A stretch of 64,000 bases of DNA from Psychrobacter coccoides. Lineage in GTDB: Bacteria > Pseudomonadota > Gammaproteobacteria > Pseudomonadales > Moraxellaceae. The position numbers and the translations under genes are program-made. Below, in pieces: positions 27,419-37,826 of the stretch. Positions within the stretch are counted from its first letter, which is position 1, and each line of letters begins with the position of its first letter. Location of the stretch: NCBI RefSeq assembly GCF_017498085.1, contig NZ_JAGBKM010000004.1, forward strand, positions 1 to 64,000. Reading direction: 5' to 3'. Under the pieces are notes generated by a model, which ran no database searches, had not been told where the DNA came from, and saw only the letters and a program-made list of their open reading frames with translations.

Positions 27419-28111
27419 TTAAAAATATAACCATAATAAAGCCATGACAAGCAGTATCGCCAAAAACCCTTGAATAACCAAAAAAGCTTGGTGCGGAGCG
27501 ATAATATGACGAAACTTATTTGCCATAGCACTATAAGTAATACGAGTGGCCTTCACATGAGGCGAATTATCAAAGTTTTTAATCACTTGTAAAAAATACT
27601 CCGTACGTTCAGGCTCCCAAGCATAAGGCCTAAATGGCAAAAAAACAGCCAGTTGTGATGCTTGCTGCTTGGTCTCTGGCGACCACAACCAACGCTCCAA
27701 AAATAATGACCGCATACGCCAATCCATAAAACTACGCTGATGTATCGCTTGCAGTAACAGTATCTTGATATTCTTATGACGGGAATCAGTAAATATACGC
27801 TGCTGTAGCGCTTCTACTTTTGCTTTTTCACCCTCGATACATTGTAAAAAGTGCCCATTGCCATAACATAAAATACCTGTGATACCATTTGCAGTATTGT
27901 AGGCTCGAGCATGTTTGCCTAAATCAACAAATATCGACGAACTCAGACGTCCCTTTAGACTCAAGCTACTGACATACACCATTTGAATCAGCGCTGTGTC
28001 CGCAAGTTGCTCTATAGCGTGACCCTTATCTGTGTGCTGAAGTGACATGATAAAACAACCCTGAACCGCCACCATTGTTGTTGGCAAAAGTAAAAAACTG
28101 ACGTAAAGCAC
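27419..28111 (-). CDS. BLUF-domain blue-light sensor with C-terminal membrane helix
   Basis: This is a flavin-based photoreceptor. The BLUF domain (about residues 40-135) has the key Tyr46 (LIQMVYVSSLS), Asn72, Gln90 (GHFLQCIEG) and the Trp131/Met133 pair (FMDWRMRSL), so the light-switching hydrogen-bond network looks intact. A linker follows, then one hydrophobic helix at 209-229 (AFLVIQGFLAILLVMALLWLYF minus its first and last residues) ending the protein. There is no output domain, so it may act by binding a membrane partner. The first ATG is 28111. Residues 1-21 look unlike a BLUF start, and Met22 (28048) is a likely alternative. It is a single gene, transcribed divergently from the next. 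Confidence 0.82.
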   Translation of the reverse strand: MLYVSFLLLPTTMVAVQGCFIMSLQHTDKGHAIEQLADTALIQMVYVSSLSLKGRLSSSIFVDLGKHARAYNTANGITGILCYGNGHFLQCIEGEKAKVEALQQRIFTDSRHKNIKILLLQAIHQRSFMDWRMRSLFLERWLWSPETKQQASQLAVFLPFRPYAWEPERTEYFLQVIKNFDNSPHVKATRITYSAMANKFRHIIAPHQAFLVIQGFLAILLVMALLWLYF

Positions 28112-28531
28112 TATAGACGTGGCAGTAACTCAAGCGACACCAACCCAAACTGCTGGCTACAATGACAAAAACACAGTAAGTTTTTACTGCCTTAGACTGT
28201 CATTACCTCTATAGCTTGTTAAAATAGCGAGCCGCACCCACCTTATTAGCCAATAGTCGTCTTATAGATTAAGCGAATGTTTGGTATATTGACGGCTAAA
28301 ATACTCATCAAAAGAATGATAGCCGATATACTCACTCATCTATTATTCAATAACTGAGCGACCTACTGGCTTTTTTATCATGATAAAGACAAGCATACAG
28401 TAGTCACTATTATATAACAATACTAACAAACTTTTGTAAGATGTGCTGCTTTAAATCCTTAATTTTTGACATTTTATAGCTATGACTTCCCTTTAAACCA
28501 ACATCAAAAAACCACTTAAACTAGGAACATT
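28112..28531. other. Divergent intergenic region with a 14-base palindrome
   Basis: This 420-base AT-rich region lies between the BLUF gene and the GNAT-nitrilase gene. TTTATCATGATAAA at 28374-28387 is a perfect palindrome and a possible operator. No open frame or repeat of families A-C was recognised. Confidence 0.4.
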
Positions 28532-30169
28532 ATGAGCAAGATAGAAAAAATAGACGACTTTCATTTAACGATTGCCGAGATTAAGAAAAAAGACTATCCG
28601 CAACTAAAAGCCTTGATGGATCGGGTATACCCCACCCTTGGCGGTGCATGGTCAAAAACCACCATCCACACCCTGATTGACGCTTTTCCTGAAGGGCAAA
28701 TTGCTTTATTTGATCATAACAAGCTGATCGGTATCGTACTCTCTATGCGTGTCGATTATGCTAAGTTTTCTAACCCTCATACCTATGATGATCTCATTGG
28801 TCAAAAGGAGATTATCAAAGACAACCCAGAGGGCGATGCCATTTATGGTCTTGATGCCCTGATTGACCCTGACTATCGGGGCTATCGTTTGGGACGCCGT
28901 CTATACGATGCTCGCAAAGAGCTGTGTCGACAGCTGAACTTACGCGCTATCTTAGCTGGGGGCCGTATTCCCAATTATCATAATCATCAAGACCTCACGC
29001 CAGGCGACTATATCGATGCCGTAGAGTCACGTGAAATCCATGATCCAGCCCTATCGTTTCAACTGTCAAACGGTTTTATCGTCAAGCGAATTTTGACCGC
29101 TTATCTACCAGATGACGCTCAATCTAAGGGCTTTGCTACCTTACTTGAGTGGGCAAATATTTACTATGAGCCAAAAGATTACAAGCCCAACACTCGTAAA
29201 TCAGAAGTGCGGATTGGTGGTATTCAGTGGCAAATGCGTGAAGTAGAGTCCCCAGAAGAGCTGCTGCAACAAGTCGAGTTTTTCGTCGATATTATGGCGG
29301 ATTACAACTCCGACTTTGCTTGCTTGCCAGAGTTTTTTAATGCGCCACTGATGGGGCTGTGCGAGTCTACTGATCAAAACATCGCCATTCGCTTTTTGGC
29401 AGGCTATACCGAATGGTTCAAAAATGAAATCTCACATCTAGCCGTCAGCTATAATGTCAACGTCATCACAGGCTCGATGCCGATTTTAGATGAAGACGAT
29501 ACCTTATATAATATCAGCTACTTATGTCGCCGTGACGGGACGGTCGAAGAGCAGCGCAAGATCCATATCACTCCCCATGAGCGTAGTGCTTGGGTGATTG
29601 AAGGTGGCAATGAAGTAAAGGTGTTTGACACTGACGCAGGCCGTATTGGTATCTTAATCTGCTACGACGTCGAGTTTCCAGAGCTGGCACGTCTGATGGC
29701 GCTCGATGATATGGACATTTTGTTTGTGCCTTTTTGGACAGACACTCAAAACGGCTATCTGCGTGTGCGTCATTGTGCCCAAGCACGCGCTATCGAAAAC
29801 GAATGCTATGTGATGATTTGTGGCTCGGTGGGTAACTTACCGCAAGTTGAAAGCCTAGACATTCAGTACGCCCAGTCGTCTATCTTCTCGCCCTCTGATT
29901 TTGCTTTTCCCCATGATGCGATTATGGCGGAGACGACAGCGAACACTGAGATGGTTTTCTTCTCTGATGTTAACTTAGATAAGCTCATTCATGTGCGCAA
30001 CGAAGGCTCGGTACACAATCTGATGGACCGTCGTGATGATTTGTTTAGCTTGAAGTGGAAGCAAAAATCCAAAGTCTCAGCCAGCCAGCTCAGTGATAAG
30101 GAGCGCCGTGAAAATACTGGCAGCGTACTAGAAGGTCAACCGCTACAAAACCGAGCAGAAAAATCCTAA
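28532..30169 (+). CDS. GNAT acetyltransferase fused to carbon-nitrogen hydrolase
   Basis: This 545-residue cytoplasmic protein has two enzymes. The N-terminal GNAT domain (about 10-215) contains the acetyl-CoA motif DPDYRGYRLGRRLY. The C-terminal nitrilase-superfamily domain (about 225-515) has the Glu-Lys-Cys triad in LPEFFN, RKIHITPHE and GILICYDVEFPE. The same fusion is known as a widespread conserved family of uncertain substrate. AGGA lies six bases before the ATG. The terminator at 30264-30295 follows. An amide substrate is expected from the hydrolase domain, but cannot be named. Confidence 0.85.
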   Translation: MSKIEKIDDFHLTIAEIKKKDYPQLKALMDRVYPTLGGAWSKTTIHTLIDAFPEGQIALFDHNKLIGIVLSMRVDYAKFSNPHTYDDLIGQKEIIKDNPEGDAIYGLDALIDPDYRGYRLGRRLYDARKELCRQLNLRAILAGGRIPNYHNHQDLTPGDYIDAVESREIHDPALSFQLSNGFIVKRILTAYLPDDAQSKGFATLLEWANIYYEPKDYKPNTRKSEVRIGGIQWQMREVESPEELLQQVEFFVDIMADYNSDFACLPEFFNAPLMGLCESTDQNIAIRFLAGYTEWFKNEISHLAVSYNVNVITGSMPILDEDDTLYNISYLCRRDGTVEEQRKIHITPHERSAWVIEGGNEVKVFDTDAGRIGILICYDVEFPELARLMALDDMDILFVPFWTDTQNGYLRVRHCAQARAIENECYVMICGSVGNLPQVESLDIQYAQSSIFSPSDFAFPHDAIMAETTANTEMVFFSDVNLDKLIHVRNEGSVHNLMDRRDDLFSLKWKQKSKVSASQLSDKERRENTGSVLEGQPLQNRAEKS

Positions 30170-30263
30170 TGCTATCGCTCGCATCTATCGAACCAAGACA
30201 GGATACTTAATCACTGCACTAGCGATAGAGTCTATCATCAATCCAATGTTATGCTGACTGTAT

Positions 30264-30295
30264 AAACGGCTGAGCGCTTCAGCCGTTTGTTTTTA
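30264..30295 (+). terminator. Rho-independent terminator
   Basis: AAACGGCTGA / TCAGCCGTTT with a five-base loop, then GTTTTT, about 95 bases after the GNAT-nitrilase gene. Confidence 0.85.
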
Positions 30296-30332
30296 GCCAC
30301 CCAACCCCTTTATTAAAATCAAAGTAAATGCT

Positions 30333-30902
30333 ATGACGATGGATGCCAACACCAGTAAAGAAGACCTTAAGACCAAAAACTCTGTAAAAAAAACACCCAA
30401 ACAAAAAGCCTTTTCATTACTAAAGACTGTATTGTTATATGGTTTGGTGTTTTTGGTCATTTATAGTGTGATTAATTGGTGGCGACAGCCTGTTATGCCA
30501 GCTGATCCGCAGCTGCAATTGACTGACTATCAAGGCCAGACCATTGACTTGGCCAGCATGAGTGCTGAACAACCAACGCTGGTGTATTTTTGGGGTACGT
30601 GGTGTCCGATATGTAGCATAACCTCGCCGACCATCGACAAACTAGCGGCTGCAGATAATTATCCGGTAGTCACTATTGCGATTAAATCAGGCTCTGATCA
30701 GCAGCTCGACAGCTACCTTAAAGAAAACGACTTCCGTTTTACCACTGTCAATGATCAAGACGGTCAAATATTCGCCGATTGGCAAGGACAAGTCACGCCA
30801 TCGTATGTGGTATTAAAAGATGGCGAGATGACCCAAGGACTGACCGGTGTTCAGCCGCTGTGGTCATTGAAGCTCAGATTGTGGCTCAGCTCAATCTGGT
30901 AA
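30333..30902 (+). CDS. Membrane-anchored thioredoxin-like protein (ScsD/DsbE type)
   Basis: This 189-residue thiol-disulfide protein is tethered by one helix (about 30-48) with its thioredoxin domain in the periplasm. The active motif is WGTWCPICS (CPIC) and the cis-Pro loop is VTPSYVV. The order resembles ScsD, the suppressor of copper sensitivity protein, and DsbE/CcmG. CcmG-specific motifs and cytochrome-maturation neighbours are absent, so a general or copper-related disulfide role is more likely. ATG 30339 is an alternative start. Confidence 0.8.
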   Translation: MTMDANTSKEDLKTKNSVKKTPKQKAFSLLKTVLLYGLVFLVIYSVINWWRQPVMPADPQLQLTDYQGQTIDLASMSAEQPTLVYFWGTWCPICSITSPTIDKLAAADNYPVVTIAIKSGSDQQLDSYLKENDFRFTTVNDQDGQIFADWQGQVTPSYVVLKDGEMTQGLTGVQPLWSLKLRLWLSSIW

Positions 30903-31045
30903 CTTAATACCTGCAGAGATTAAAAGAAACTCGTATCCCACTCGTTGATTCGTCACCACAGGTAGGGTACGAGCTTTGGTCTTTGCAGCTATAAAAACTC
31001 AGTCACTGGTTTTTTAACATAACTTTATGATCTGTTGAGACAGCC

Positions 31046-32161
31046 TTAACCTATCAGTGAATCCACCGCCTTATACTCATAATCCAGCGCCTCAGCCACC
31101 GCTTCATAAGTCATGTGGCCTTGCATGGTATTGATGCCTTTGGCCAGTGCCGCATCATCAGCGCACGCCTGCTGGGCGCCTTTTTTGGCCAGTGCTTTTA
31201 TATAAGGCAAAGTCACATTAGACAAGGCCATCGTAGAGGTGCGTGGTACGGCACCAGGTATGTTGGCCACAGCATAGTGCACGATGCCATGCTTGGTATA
31301 GGTTGGCTTATCATGCGTGGTAATGCGGTCTGTCGTCTCAAAAACACCGCCTTGATCAATGGCAATATCGATAATCACGCCGCCATCATCCATATCTTTG
31401 ATCATCTCCTCGGTGACGAGCTTTGGTGTGGCAGCACCTGGAATCAATACCGCACCGATAATCAAATCGCTATTTTTTACACTTTTGGCAATATTGACTT
31501 TATTGGATACCAGTGTTTGTACATTATTGCCAAACATCTCAGATAGCGTCTTTAGACGTTTAGGATCCAGATCCAAAATCGTCACATCCGCTCGCAGCCC
31601 TATCGCAATCTTGGCCGCCTCAGTACCTGATACACCGCCACCAATGATAGTCACTCGGCCTTTTTGTACCCCTGGTACGCCGCCGAGCAATATGCCTTTG
31701 CCACCATAAAACGACTGTAAGAACTGCGCCCCGATCTGTGTGCTCATACGTCCTGCAATCTCACTCATCGGTGTCAGCAGTGGCAGTGAGCCGTCGTCAA
31801 GCTGTACGGTCTCATAACCGATAGCGGTTACTTTATGGTCAATCAATACTTTGGCCAGCTCTGGCTCATTGGCCAGATGCAGATAAGTAAATAGCACCAA
31901 CCCTTCAGTGAGATATTGGTATTCATCTTCTTGTGGCTCTTTGACCTTGATTACCAGCTCTGCATCCCATGCTTCGGCGGCGTTATTGACAAGGGTTGCG
32001 CCTGCGTCTTTATAGTCTTTATCGGTGAACTGTGAGCCAATACCGGCCTGTGTTTCGACCAGCACCTCATGTCCTTCGTCGACCAATACATTAACGCCAT
32101 TTGGGGTCAAACCGACCCGATTTTCATTGTTTTTTGTTTCCCTTGGAATACCTATTTTCAT
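31046..32161 (-). CDS. ald: Alanine dehydrogenase
   Basis: This enzyme interconverts L-alanine and pyruvate plus ammonia with NAD. At 371 residues it is full length, with the N-terminal signature [20 protein letters not shown], the substrate Lys in [15 protein letters not shown] text ([12 protein letters not shown]), His in LFTYLHLA, and the Rossmann motif [19 protein letters not shown] lies about six bases before the ATG. It is a single gene, and the promoter must lie in 32162-32350. Confidence 0.94.
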   Translation of the reverse strand: MKIGIPRETKNNENRVGLTPNGVNVLVDEGHEVLVETQAGIGSQFTDKDYKDAGATLVNNAAEAWDAELVIKVKEPQEDEYQYLTEGLVLFTYLHLANEPELAKVLIDHKVTAIGYETVQLDDGSLPLLTPMSEIAGRMSTQIGAQFLQSFYGGKGILLGGVPGVQKGRVTIIGGGVSGTEAAKIAIGLRADVTILDLDPKRLKTLSEMFGNNVQTLVSNKVNIAKSVKNSDLIIGAVLIPGAATPKLVTEEMIKDMDDGGVIIDIAIDQGGVFETTDRITTHDKPTYTKHGIVHYAVANIPGAVPRTSTMALSNVTLPYIKALAKKGAQQACADDAALAKGINTMQGHMTYEAVAEALDYEYKAVDSLIG

Positions 32162-32359
32162 AACTGCCCCTTTATTTCATTTTAGTTATTGATATTCATT
32201 TGTATGTACATACTGGTGTCCACTAATGGTCAGTATTATTAGTGGTTGCTATCGGTTATTAACAAGATAAATAAGAGTAATGCTTTATCATCGATGATTT
32301 ATAGTAAACTAATAGCCAATTTTATACACGCCCTAATCCTTTTACAGTATCACAGGCAC

Positions 32360-32532
32360 TAGGGCGTGTCTTCAATTCAAATGATGATATCTAAATGGGC
32401 TAAAAATGGCTAAATTTTGTCATACTGCGTCAAATAACTGGTTAATATCCCGATATTATCTGCGTTATTTTCCTTGTCTGACAGCAATTTATCTCATTTT
32501 TATGACCATTTTTAAAATAAAGACACGCCCTA
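32360..32532. repeat. Repeat family C copy (MITE-like, 173 bp)
   Basis: The ends are TAGGGCGTGTCTTCA and the near-complement AAAGACACGCCCTA. Internal landmarks shared with 47660-47833 include AAATGGGCTAAAAATGGCTA, TTAATATCCCGATATTATC and AATTTATCTCATTTTTAT. It is flanked by TA. Confidence 0.88.
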
Positions 32533-32613
32533 AGGTCATTATAATATTACGAGAAAAGGTTACGAGAATTAACAGCAAACTGTCTAGCCCTTTTTACCCT
32601 ACTCGTTTTGTCA

Positions 32614-32619
32614 TATAAT
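32614..32619 (+). promoter_or_regulatory. Candidate -10 box for ileS
   Basis: TATAAT with a weak -35 (TTTTTA at 32591-32596, spacer 17). It lies just right of a family C repeat. Confidence 0.4.
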
Positions 32620-32846
32620 GGCTGACGTTCTAAACACATCTTTTAGTTACTCATTTTTATAGACATTTTCTATATTATTGCATTCGTCTTGTGACAACTT
32701 GCTATACATATAGTTCTTACGATAAACATAGTGCTTCAGTGACCATTAAGCAGTTATTGAATCAGTACTATTAAACGACCAACACAGCTATCATCGCCTA
32801 CCATTTTCTTAAGCATTCAACTTAATCATTAAATAAGAAACCTTCT

Positions 32847-35702
32847 ATGACTGATAAAGCGACAGACACTCCTAGCCAAGACTACAAAGATACCTTAAAC
32901 CTTGCCGATACCGTATTTCCAATGCGTGCGAACTTGGCTAAACGTGAGCCAGATTGGCTCGCTGCATGGGAGGCGGATGAGATCTATGGCAAGATTCGTC
33001 AAGCGCGTGAGGGTGCACCCAAATATATTTTGCATGATGGCCCTCCATACGCCAATGGACAGATTCACTTAGGCCATGCCGTAAACAAAGTCATTAAAGA
33101 CATCATTGTGAAGTCCAAGACCCTATCAGGATTTGACGCGCCATATGTGCCGGGTTGGGACTGTCATGGGCTGCCTATCGAGCAAAAGGTAGAAGCCAAA
33201 GTTGGGAAAGTCGGGCAAAAAGTCTCGGCAACTGAGTTTCGTGGTCTATGCCGTGAATATGCCAATACGCAAATTGAGCTGCAAAAGGCCGACTTTAAGC
33301 GCTTAGGCATCTTCGGTGATTGGGACAACCCCTATCTCACTATGAACTTTGCACAAGAAGCCAATATCGTCCGTGCTCTAGCAAAAATCTATGACAATGG
33401 TCACGTCACTCGTGGCATGAAGCCAGTCAACTGGTGCTTGGACTGTACCTCAGCACTGGCTGAAGCAGAAGTGGAATATAAAGACAAGGTCTCAGACGCT
33501 ATTTATGTCAGCTTTGACGTCTTGGATATGGACAAAGTCACCGCATTGGCTGATATCGAAGGCACAGTCAGCGCTGTGATATGGACGACGACGCCGTGGA
33601 CCTTGCCTGCCAACCAAGCCATCTCTGTACATCCTAAGCACGACTACAGCGTGGTTGCGACACCAAGGGGCAATTTGCTATTCGCCACTGATCTCGTTGA
33701 GAGCGCTTTAACTGAGCTAAAGCTGGACAATAACGGTATATTGGCAACGGTATCAGGACGTGAGCTTGAAGGTCTGCGTGCGCAGCATCCACTGATTAGC
33801 GATCGTCAAGTCCCACTTATCTTAGGCGACCATGTGACCACAGATAGTGGTACGGGCCTCGTTCATACCGCCCCTGGTCATGGTCTTGATGATTACATTG
33901 TGGCGTTAAAATACGACTTACCTGTCGAAAACCCAGTAGGCGGCAATGGGGTTTATTTAGACAGTGCCGCTGTGTTTGCTGGTGAGCATATTTATAAAGC
34001 CAATCCAAAAATCATTGCCACCCTGCAAGAAAGTGGCCATCTTGTCAGCCATACCAAGATTGAGCACAGCTACCCGCATTGCTGGCGTCATAAGTCGCCG
34101 ATTATCTTTCGAGCGACACCACAGTGGTTTATCAGCATGGAGGCTAAAGGCTTACGCGCGCGTGCCCTGGCTGATATCCCTTCCGTGACATGGACGCCAT
34201 CATGGGGTCAAAACCGTATCGAGGCGATGATGAATGGTCGTCCTGACTGGTGTATTTCACGTCAGCGTACTTGGGGCGTGCCCATTCCTTTCTTTATTCA
34301 TAAAGAAACGGGTGAGCTGCATCCAAATACGCTTGAGCTGATGGAAACTGCCGCACAAAAAATCGCTGAGGGCGGGGTTGAAGCTTGGTTTGATGCCAGC
34401 TGTGAGGACTATCTAGGTAGCGAAGCTGCTGATTATGACAAAGCCACTGATACGCTAGATGTTTGGTTTGACTCAGGCACGACCCATTTTGCTGTGCTTG
34501 AGCAACGTGATGAGCTGACCAATCCGGCTGACATGTACCTAGAAGGCTCAGATCAGCATCGTGGTTGGTTCCAAACCTCGCTATTAACTTCAGAAGCGAT
34601 GTATGAGCGTCCACCATTTAAGCAAGTACTGACCCATGGCTTTGTGGTCGATGAAAATGGCCGCAAGATGAGTAAATCACTGGGCAATATCATCACCCCA
34701 CAAGACGAAATCAATAAAACAGGTGCCGATATGCTGCGCCTATGGATTGCCTCAAGCGACTATCGCTATGAGATGAACGCTGGCAAATCAGCCTTTAAAG
34801 GCGCCATCGATATGTATCGCCGTATCCGTAATACCTTACGCTTCTTGCTCGCCAATACTGACGACTTCGACCCTGCCAGCAACAATGTGGCGATGGACGA
34901 CTTGGTCAGCCTTGATAAGTTTATCATTGAGCGTGCCCAAACGGTACAAGCGCAAATCATTACCGCTTATGATGCGATGGACTTTCACCAAGTCACTCAG
35001 CACATCACTGCATTTTGCTCGCAAGACTTGGGCAGCTTCTATTTAGATATCATCAAAGATCGTCAATACACTACTCAAGCTGATGGTCAGCCACGCCGCT
35101 CTGCACAAACAGCGATTTATCATATCGCTCATGCACTCATTCGCTGGATTGCACCGATATTGTCATTTACCGCTCAAGAGGCGTGGGAAGTGTTGCAAGG
35201 TAAGAATAACAGCGATACCGGCTATGTATTTACCAAAGAATGGTATGAGTTCCCAGCGTTTGAGCTTAGCGTTATCAACACTGATGACTGGCAGCACATC
35301 ATGCAAGCCAAAGACATCGTCAATAAGCATATCGAAACCGCTCGGGGTGACAAAATCATCAACGCCAACTTATCTGCTGATGCGGCTATCTATGCTGATG
35401 GTGCGATGTATGACAGCCTTGTTAAACTCGGTGAGGAACTGCGCTTTGTACTGATCACCAGTAAGGCCACGCTTGCACCAATGAGTGCTGCGCCTGCTGA
35501 TGCCAATAACCAAGCAGCAGATGCCTCAGATTCAGAGAGCTTGGCCGACCTAAAAGTCACCATCAGCGCCGCTACAGGTAGCAAATGTGTACGCTGTTGG
35601 CATATCCGTGATGATATCGGGGTTGATCCTGCACACCCAGAGCTGTGCGAGCGCTGTGTGACCAACGTCAGCGGCGCCGGTGAGGTGCGACACTATGCGT
35701 AA
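32847..35702 (+). CDS. ileS: Isoleucyl-tRNA synthetase
   Basis: This charges tRNA-Ile. It has the HIGH-type motif in [15 protein letters not shown] (about residues 60-75), the editing domain, KMSKS in [10 protein letters not shown], and a C-terminal zinc finger [10 protein letters not shown]...CERC. At 951 residues it is the bacterial type 1 length. It overlaps the start region of lspA, the ileS-lspA order common in Gammaproteobacteria. A short acidic Ala/Asp-rich stretch (about 885-905) precedes the zinc finger. Confidence 0.97.
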   Translation: MTDKATDTPSQDYKDTLNLADTVFPMRANLAKREPDWLAAWEADEIYGKIRQAREGAPKYILHDGPPYANGQIHLGHAVNKVIKDIIVKSKTLSGFDAPYVPGWDCHGLPIEQKVEAKVGKVGQKVSATEFRGLCREYANTQIELQKADFKRLGIFGDWDNPYLTMNFAQEANIVRALAKIYDNGHVTRGMKPVNWCLDCTSALAEAEVEYKDKVSDAIYVSFDVLDMDKVTALADIEGTVSAVIWTTTPWTLPANQAISVHPKHDYSVVATPRGNLLFATDLVESALTELKLDNNGILATVSGRELEGLRAQHPLISDRQVPLILGDHVTTDSGTGLVHTAPGHGLDDYIVALKYDLPVENPVGGNGVYLDSAAVFAGEHIYKANPKIIATLQESGHLVSHTKIEHSYPHCWRHKSPIIFRATPQWFISMEAKGLRARALADIPSVTWTPSWGQNRIEAMMNGRPDWCISRQRTWGVPIPFFIHKETGELHPNTLELMETAAQKIAEGGVEAWFDASCEDYLGSEAADYDKATDTLDVWFDSGTTHFAVLEQRDELTNPADMYLEGSDQHRGWFQTSLLTSEAMYERPPFKQVLTHGFVVDENGRKMSKSLGNIITPQDEINKTGADMLRLWIASSDYRYEMNAGKSAFKGAIDMYRRIRNTLRFLLANTDDFDPASNNVAMDDLVSLDKFIIERAQTVQAQIITAYDAMDFHQVTQHITAFCSQDLGSFYLDIIKDRQYTTQADGQPRRSAQTAIYHIAHALIRWIAPILSFTAQEAWEVLQGKNNSDTGYVFTKEWYEFPAFELSVINTDDWQHIMQAKDIVNKHIETARGDKIINANLSADAAIYADGAMYDSLVKLGEELRFVLITSKATLAPMSAAPADANNQAADASDSESLADLKVTISAATGSKCVRCWHIRDDIGVDPAHPELCERCVTNVSGAGEVRHYA

Positions 35703-36339
35703 TGCGCCTAACCCACCTGACTCCTCTAAGCAGGAGCAGACCGTTGCTAGTGTGGATGGTGTAGACAGCAGCCCTAAGCCTGCACATGTCACCACTGGCA
35801 GCTCGCTCACGCCTAGAGGTCGACTGATGAAAACGCCAAAGTCAGTTGCCAATGGCAGTCGCGCTTTTATGTGGTATTTGCTATCACTTGCAGTGCTTGT
35901 CGTCGATCAATGGACAAAGTGGCTGGCCGAGACCAAGCTTACTTTTCATGAGCCTGTGCCTGTGATTGAGCCTTTTTTAAATTGGACCTTGGCTTATAAC
36001 TATGGCGCCGCCTTTAGTTTTTTAGCTGATGCAGGCGGGTGGCAAAAGTGGTTTTTTGCAGGTCTTGCTCTACTGATGTCGCTGTTTTTGATTGGATATT
36101 TAGTTAAGGCCCCACGTCAAGCCAAGCTGCTATCAACAGGTCTAGCATTGGTGCTTGGCGGTGCGATTGGCAATCTGATCGATCGTTTGCTGCACGGTCA
36201 CGTCATTGATTTTATTCATGTGCATAATGCTGATGTCTGGCACTATCCGATCTTTAATATTGCTGATATGGGCATCAGTATCGGTGTGGCAATGATCGTG
36301 ATTGATATGCTGTTTTTGGAAAAAAAGCGCACTATTTAG
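35695..36339 (+). CDS. lspA: Lipoprotein signal peptidase II
   Basis: This inner-membrane aspartic protease removes lipoprotein signal peptides. Four helices are visible, with the catalytic Asp residues in [14 protein letters not shown] and [11 protein letters not shown] and the conserved [13 protein letters not shown] 35695 (with GGTGAGG upstream, overlapping the ileS stop) gives 214 residues, including a hydrophilic N-terminal extension of about 44. ATG 35827 also has a good site (AGAGG) and gives the usual 170 residues. Which is used is open. The lipoproteins in this window are substrates in principle. Confidence 0.93.
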   Translation: MRNAPNPPDSSKQEQTVASVDGVDSSPKPAHVTTGSSLTPRGRLMKTPKSVANGSRAFMWYLLSLAVLVVDQWTKWLAETKLTFHEPVPVIEPFLNWTLAYNYGAAFSFLADAGGWQKWFFAGLALLMSLFLIGYLVKAPRQAKLLSTGLALVLGGAIGNLIDRLLHGHVIDFIHVHNADVWHYPIFNIADMGISIGVAMIVIDMLFLEKKRTI

Positions 36340-36357
36340 CACTAGTTAATGTAAATA

Positions 36358-36394
36358 GAAACCCCGTTATAGTTTTCTATAGTGGGGTTTTTTT
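36358..36394 (+). terminator. Rho-independent terminator after ileS-lspA
   Basis: AAACCCCGTTATAG pairs with CTATAGTGGGGTTT (two wobble pairs), followed by seven T. Confidence 0.9.
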
Positions 36395-36478
36395 CTGTCG
36401 TAGATACCAGCAAATGATGGAAAACAATTTAGAATAAGTTATAAAGTAATCGTATTGAACAAATAAAAGGATTTTTCT

Positions 36479-37078
36479 ATGTCAAATACTCAAACAAAAC
36501 CTATCTTGCAAAAGCACCTTTCCACAGCTAATGATGCTGGAAGCGAAAATAGCGTGACTTTGTCAGTATTACAGGCGGATATCACCACGTTAAACGTTGA
36601 CGCAATTGTGAACGCCGCCAATTCAAGCTTGCTTGGTGGTGGCGGTGTCGATGGTGCGATTCATCGGGCGGCGGGTCCTGAGCTGCTTGAGTATTGTCGC
36701 AACTTGAACGGCTGCGCAACAGGAGAAGCTAAAATCAGTCCAGCGTTTAATCTGCCCTCTCAGTATGTGATTCATACCTTAGGCCCTGTTTGGCATGGGG
36801 GCAATGATAATGAAGCAGCGCTACTGGCGAGCTGCTATCGGAATTCACTTGATTTAGCGGTTGAAAATGATGTGTCAAGCATTGCCTTTCCGGCGATTAG
36901 CACTGGCGTCTATGGCTATCCACTAGAGCAAGCAACTGAGGTTGCGATTGATACGGTTGAGGCTTATGTACAGAGCTGCTTAGAGAATGCGACTAACTTT
37001 TCAATCCGTGAAATAATATTTTGCTGTTTTTCAGCGACCGATGCCGCTGTTTATAAACAACTACTAGAATTACACTGA
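36479..37078 (+). CDS. Macrodomain protein (ADP-ribose deacylase, YmdB-like)
   Basis: This 199-residue macrodomain protein likely hydrolyses O-acetyl-ADP-ribose or removes ADP-ribose from proteins. Signature segments are [34 protein letters not shown] (about residues 38-72, landmarks NAANSSL and [10 protein letters not shown]) and [10 protein letters not shown] (about 138-147). An N-terminal extension of about 30 residues precedes the domain. It is a single gene ended by a strong terminator. No sirtuin or ADP-ribosyltransferase gene is beside it. Confidence 0.88.
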   Translation: MSNTQTKPILQKHLSTANDAGSENSVTLSVLQADITTLNVDAIVNAANSSLLGGGGVDGAIHRAAGPELLEYCRNLNGCATGEAKISPAFNLPSQYVIHTLGPVWHGGNDNEAALLASCYRNSLDLAVENDVSSIAFPAISTGVYGYPLEQATEVAIDTVEAYVQSCLENATNFSIREIIFCCFSATDAAVYKQLLELH

Positions 37079-37103
37079 AGCAGCCTTTATGACACTGACT
37101 ACC

Positions 37104-37137
37104 AAAAAAATAGCCACTTTTTATAGTGGCTATTTTT
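37104..37137. terminator. Bidirectional terminator
   Basis: AAAAATAGCCACT / AGTGGCTATTTTT with a six-base loop, between the macrodomain gene and the converging hemerythrin gene. Confidence 0.88.
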
Positions 37138-37183
37138 ATGCGCTAACTTTGCGATTCATCGAAAACGCAAAGTATCTTAACAA

Positions 37184-37663
37184 TTAATCATCTGCATGGG
37201 TTTGCTCAAACTCAGCATGCTCCACTTGGTACAAAGCACCCAGACGTTGCTGTAGATCCGTATCCAAAATCTGTCTGGCTTGTTTAAAGAACTCATTTTC
37301 TTCTTCTTTTAAATGATGGCGCACCTTATGAATCAGATCGGCACAGGTCTTATCCCACTTTTCTTGTCCAATACGGCCATCATCTAAAGTCTCCATCATT
37401 TCATCCATTTCATGATGCTCAGTGATGGCGTGACGTGATAAATCCAGACCTTCATCATGCTGCATGACGGGTACATAGAGATGACGCTCTTCAGCAGCGG
37501 CATGCGCCTGTAGCTCTAGCTTAAGGTCTTCATACACAGCTTTACGCTGGGCGTCACCTTCTGCTTTTTCGAGCTTATCGCATAGCGCACGTTGTACTTC
37601 GTGCTTTTCAATTAAGGCTGCAAAAATATCTTTTTTTAAGTCAACATCAGTATCATTACTCAT
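37184..37663 (-). CDS. Hemerythrin-domain protein
   Basis: This 159-residue four-helix protein has the carboxylate/His pattern for a di-iron site: His21 (EKHEVQ), His54 and Glu58 (AHAAAEERH), His61, HAITEHHEMDE in the third helix and HHLKEEENEFF in the fourth. Such bacterial hemerythrins bind oxygen or protect iron proteins against reactive oxygen and nitrogen species. AAGGA precedes the ATG. It is a single gene. Confidence 0.87.
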   Translation of the reverse strand: MSNDTDVDLKKDIFAALIEKHEVQRALCDKLEKAEGDAQRKAVYEDLKLELQAHAAAEERHLYVPVMQHDEGLDLSRHAITEHHEMDEMMETLDDGRIGQEKWDKTCADLIHKVRHHLKEEENEFFKQARQILDTDLQQRLGALYQVEHAEFEQTHADD

Positions 37664-37744
37664 TATTTATTTCCTTTATTTATTAAGAGCTTGATTTTTA
37701 ATTTTCTAAATATTTTTTCAAACACCCCAACATCATAACAATAT

Positions 37745-37783
37745 TAAAAAAGCCCATTGTCAACTTTCAGTGAGCAATGGGCT
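37745..37783 (-). terminator. Rho-independent terminator after the Lpd-like gene
   Basis: AGCCCATTG pairs with CAATGGGCT. On the minus strand the stem is followed by a T run. It lies 44 bases past the stop of the 37827 gene. Confidence 0.8.
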
Positions 37784-37826
37784 AGATTTCGTTAAGAGGA
37801 TACACGCAGTACAGATTCCAGATTGA

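Larger units (their letters stand above)
32162..32846. other. Divergent intergenic region of ald and ileS
   Basis: This 685-base region has a family C repeat in its centre (32360-32532). To its right a TATAAT at 32614-32619 is a candidate -10 for ileS, leaving a leader of about 220 bases. The open frame at 32406-32618 runs through the repeat and is not regarded as a gene. Confidence 0.5.

Noticed and set aside
30333..30902. CcmG/DsbE cytochrome c maturation thioredoxin
   Set aside because: Despite the many c-type cytochromes in the window, no ccm genes adjoin and the active site reads WCPIC in a ScsD-like context.
32406..32618. Open frame of 70 codons upstream of ileS
   Set aside because: More than half lies in the family C repeat at 32360-32532 and it has no ribosome site.
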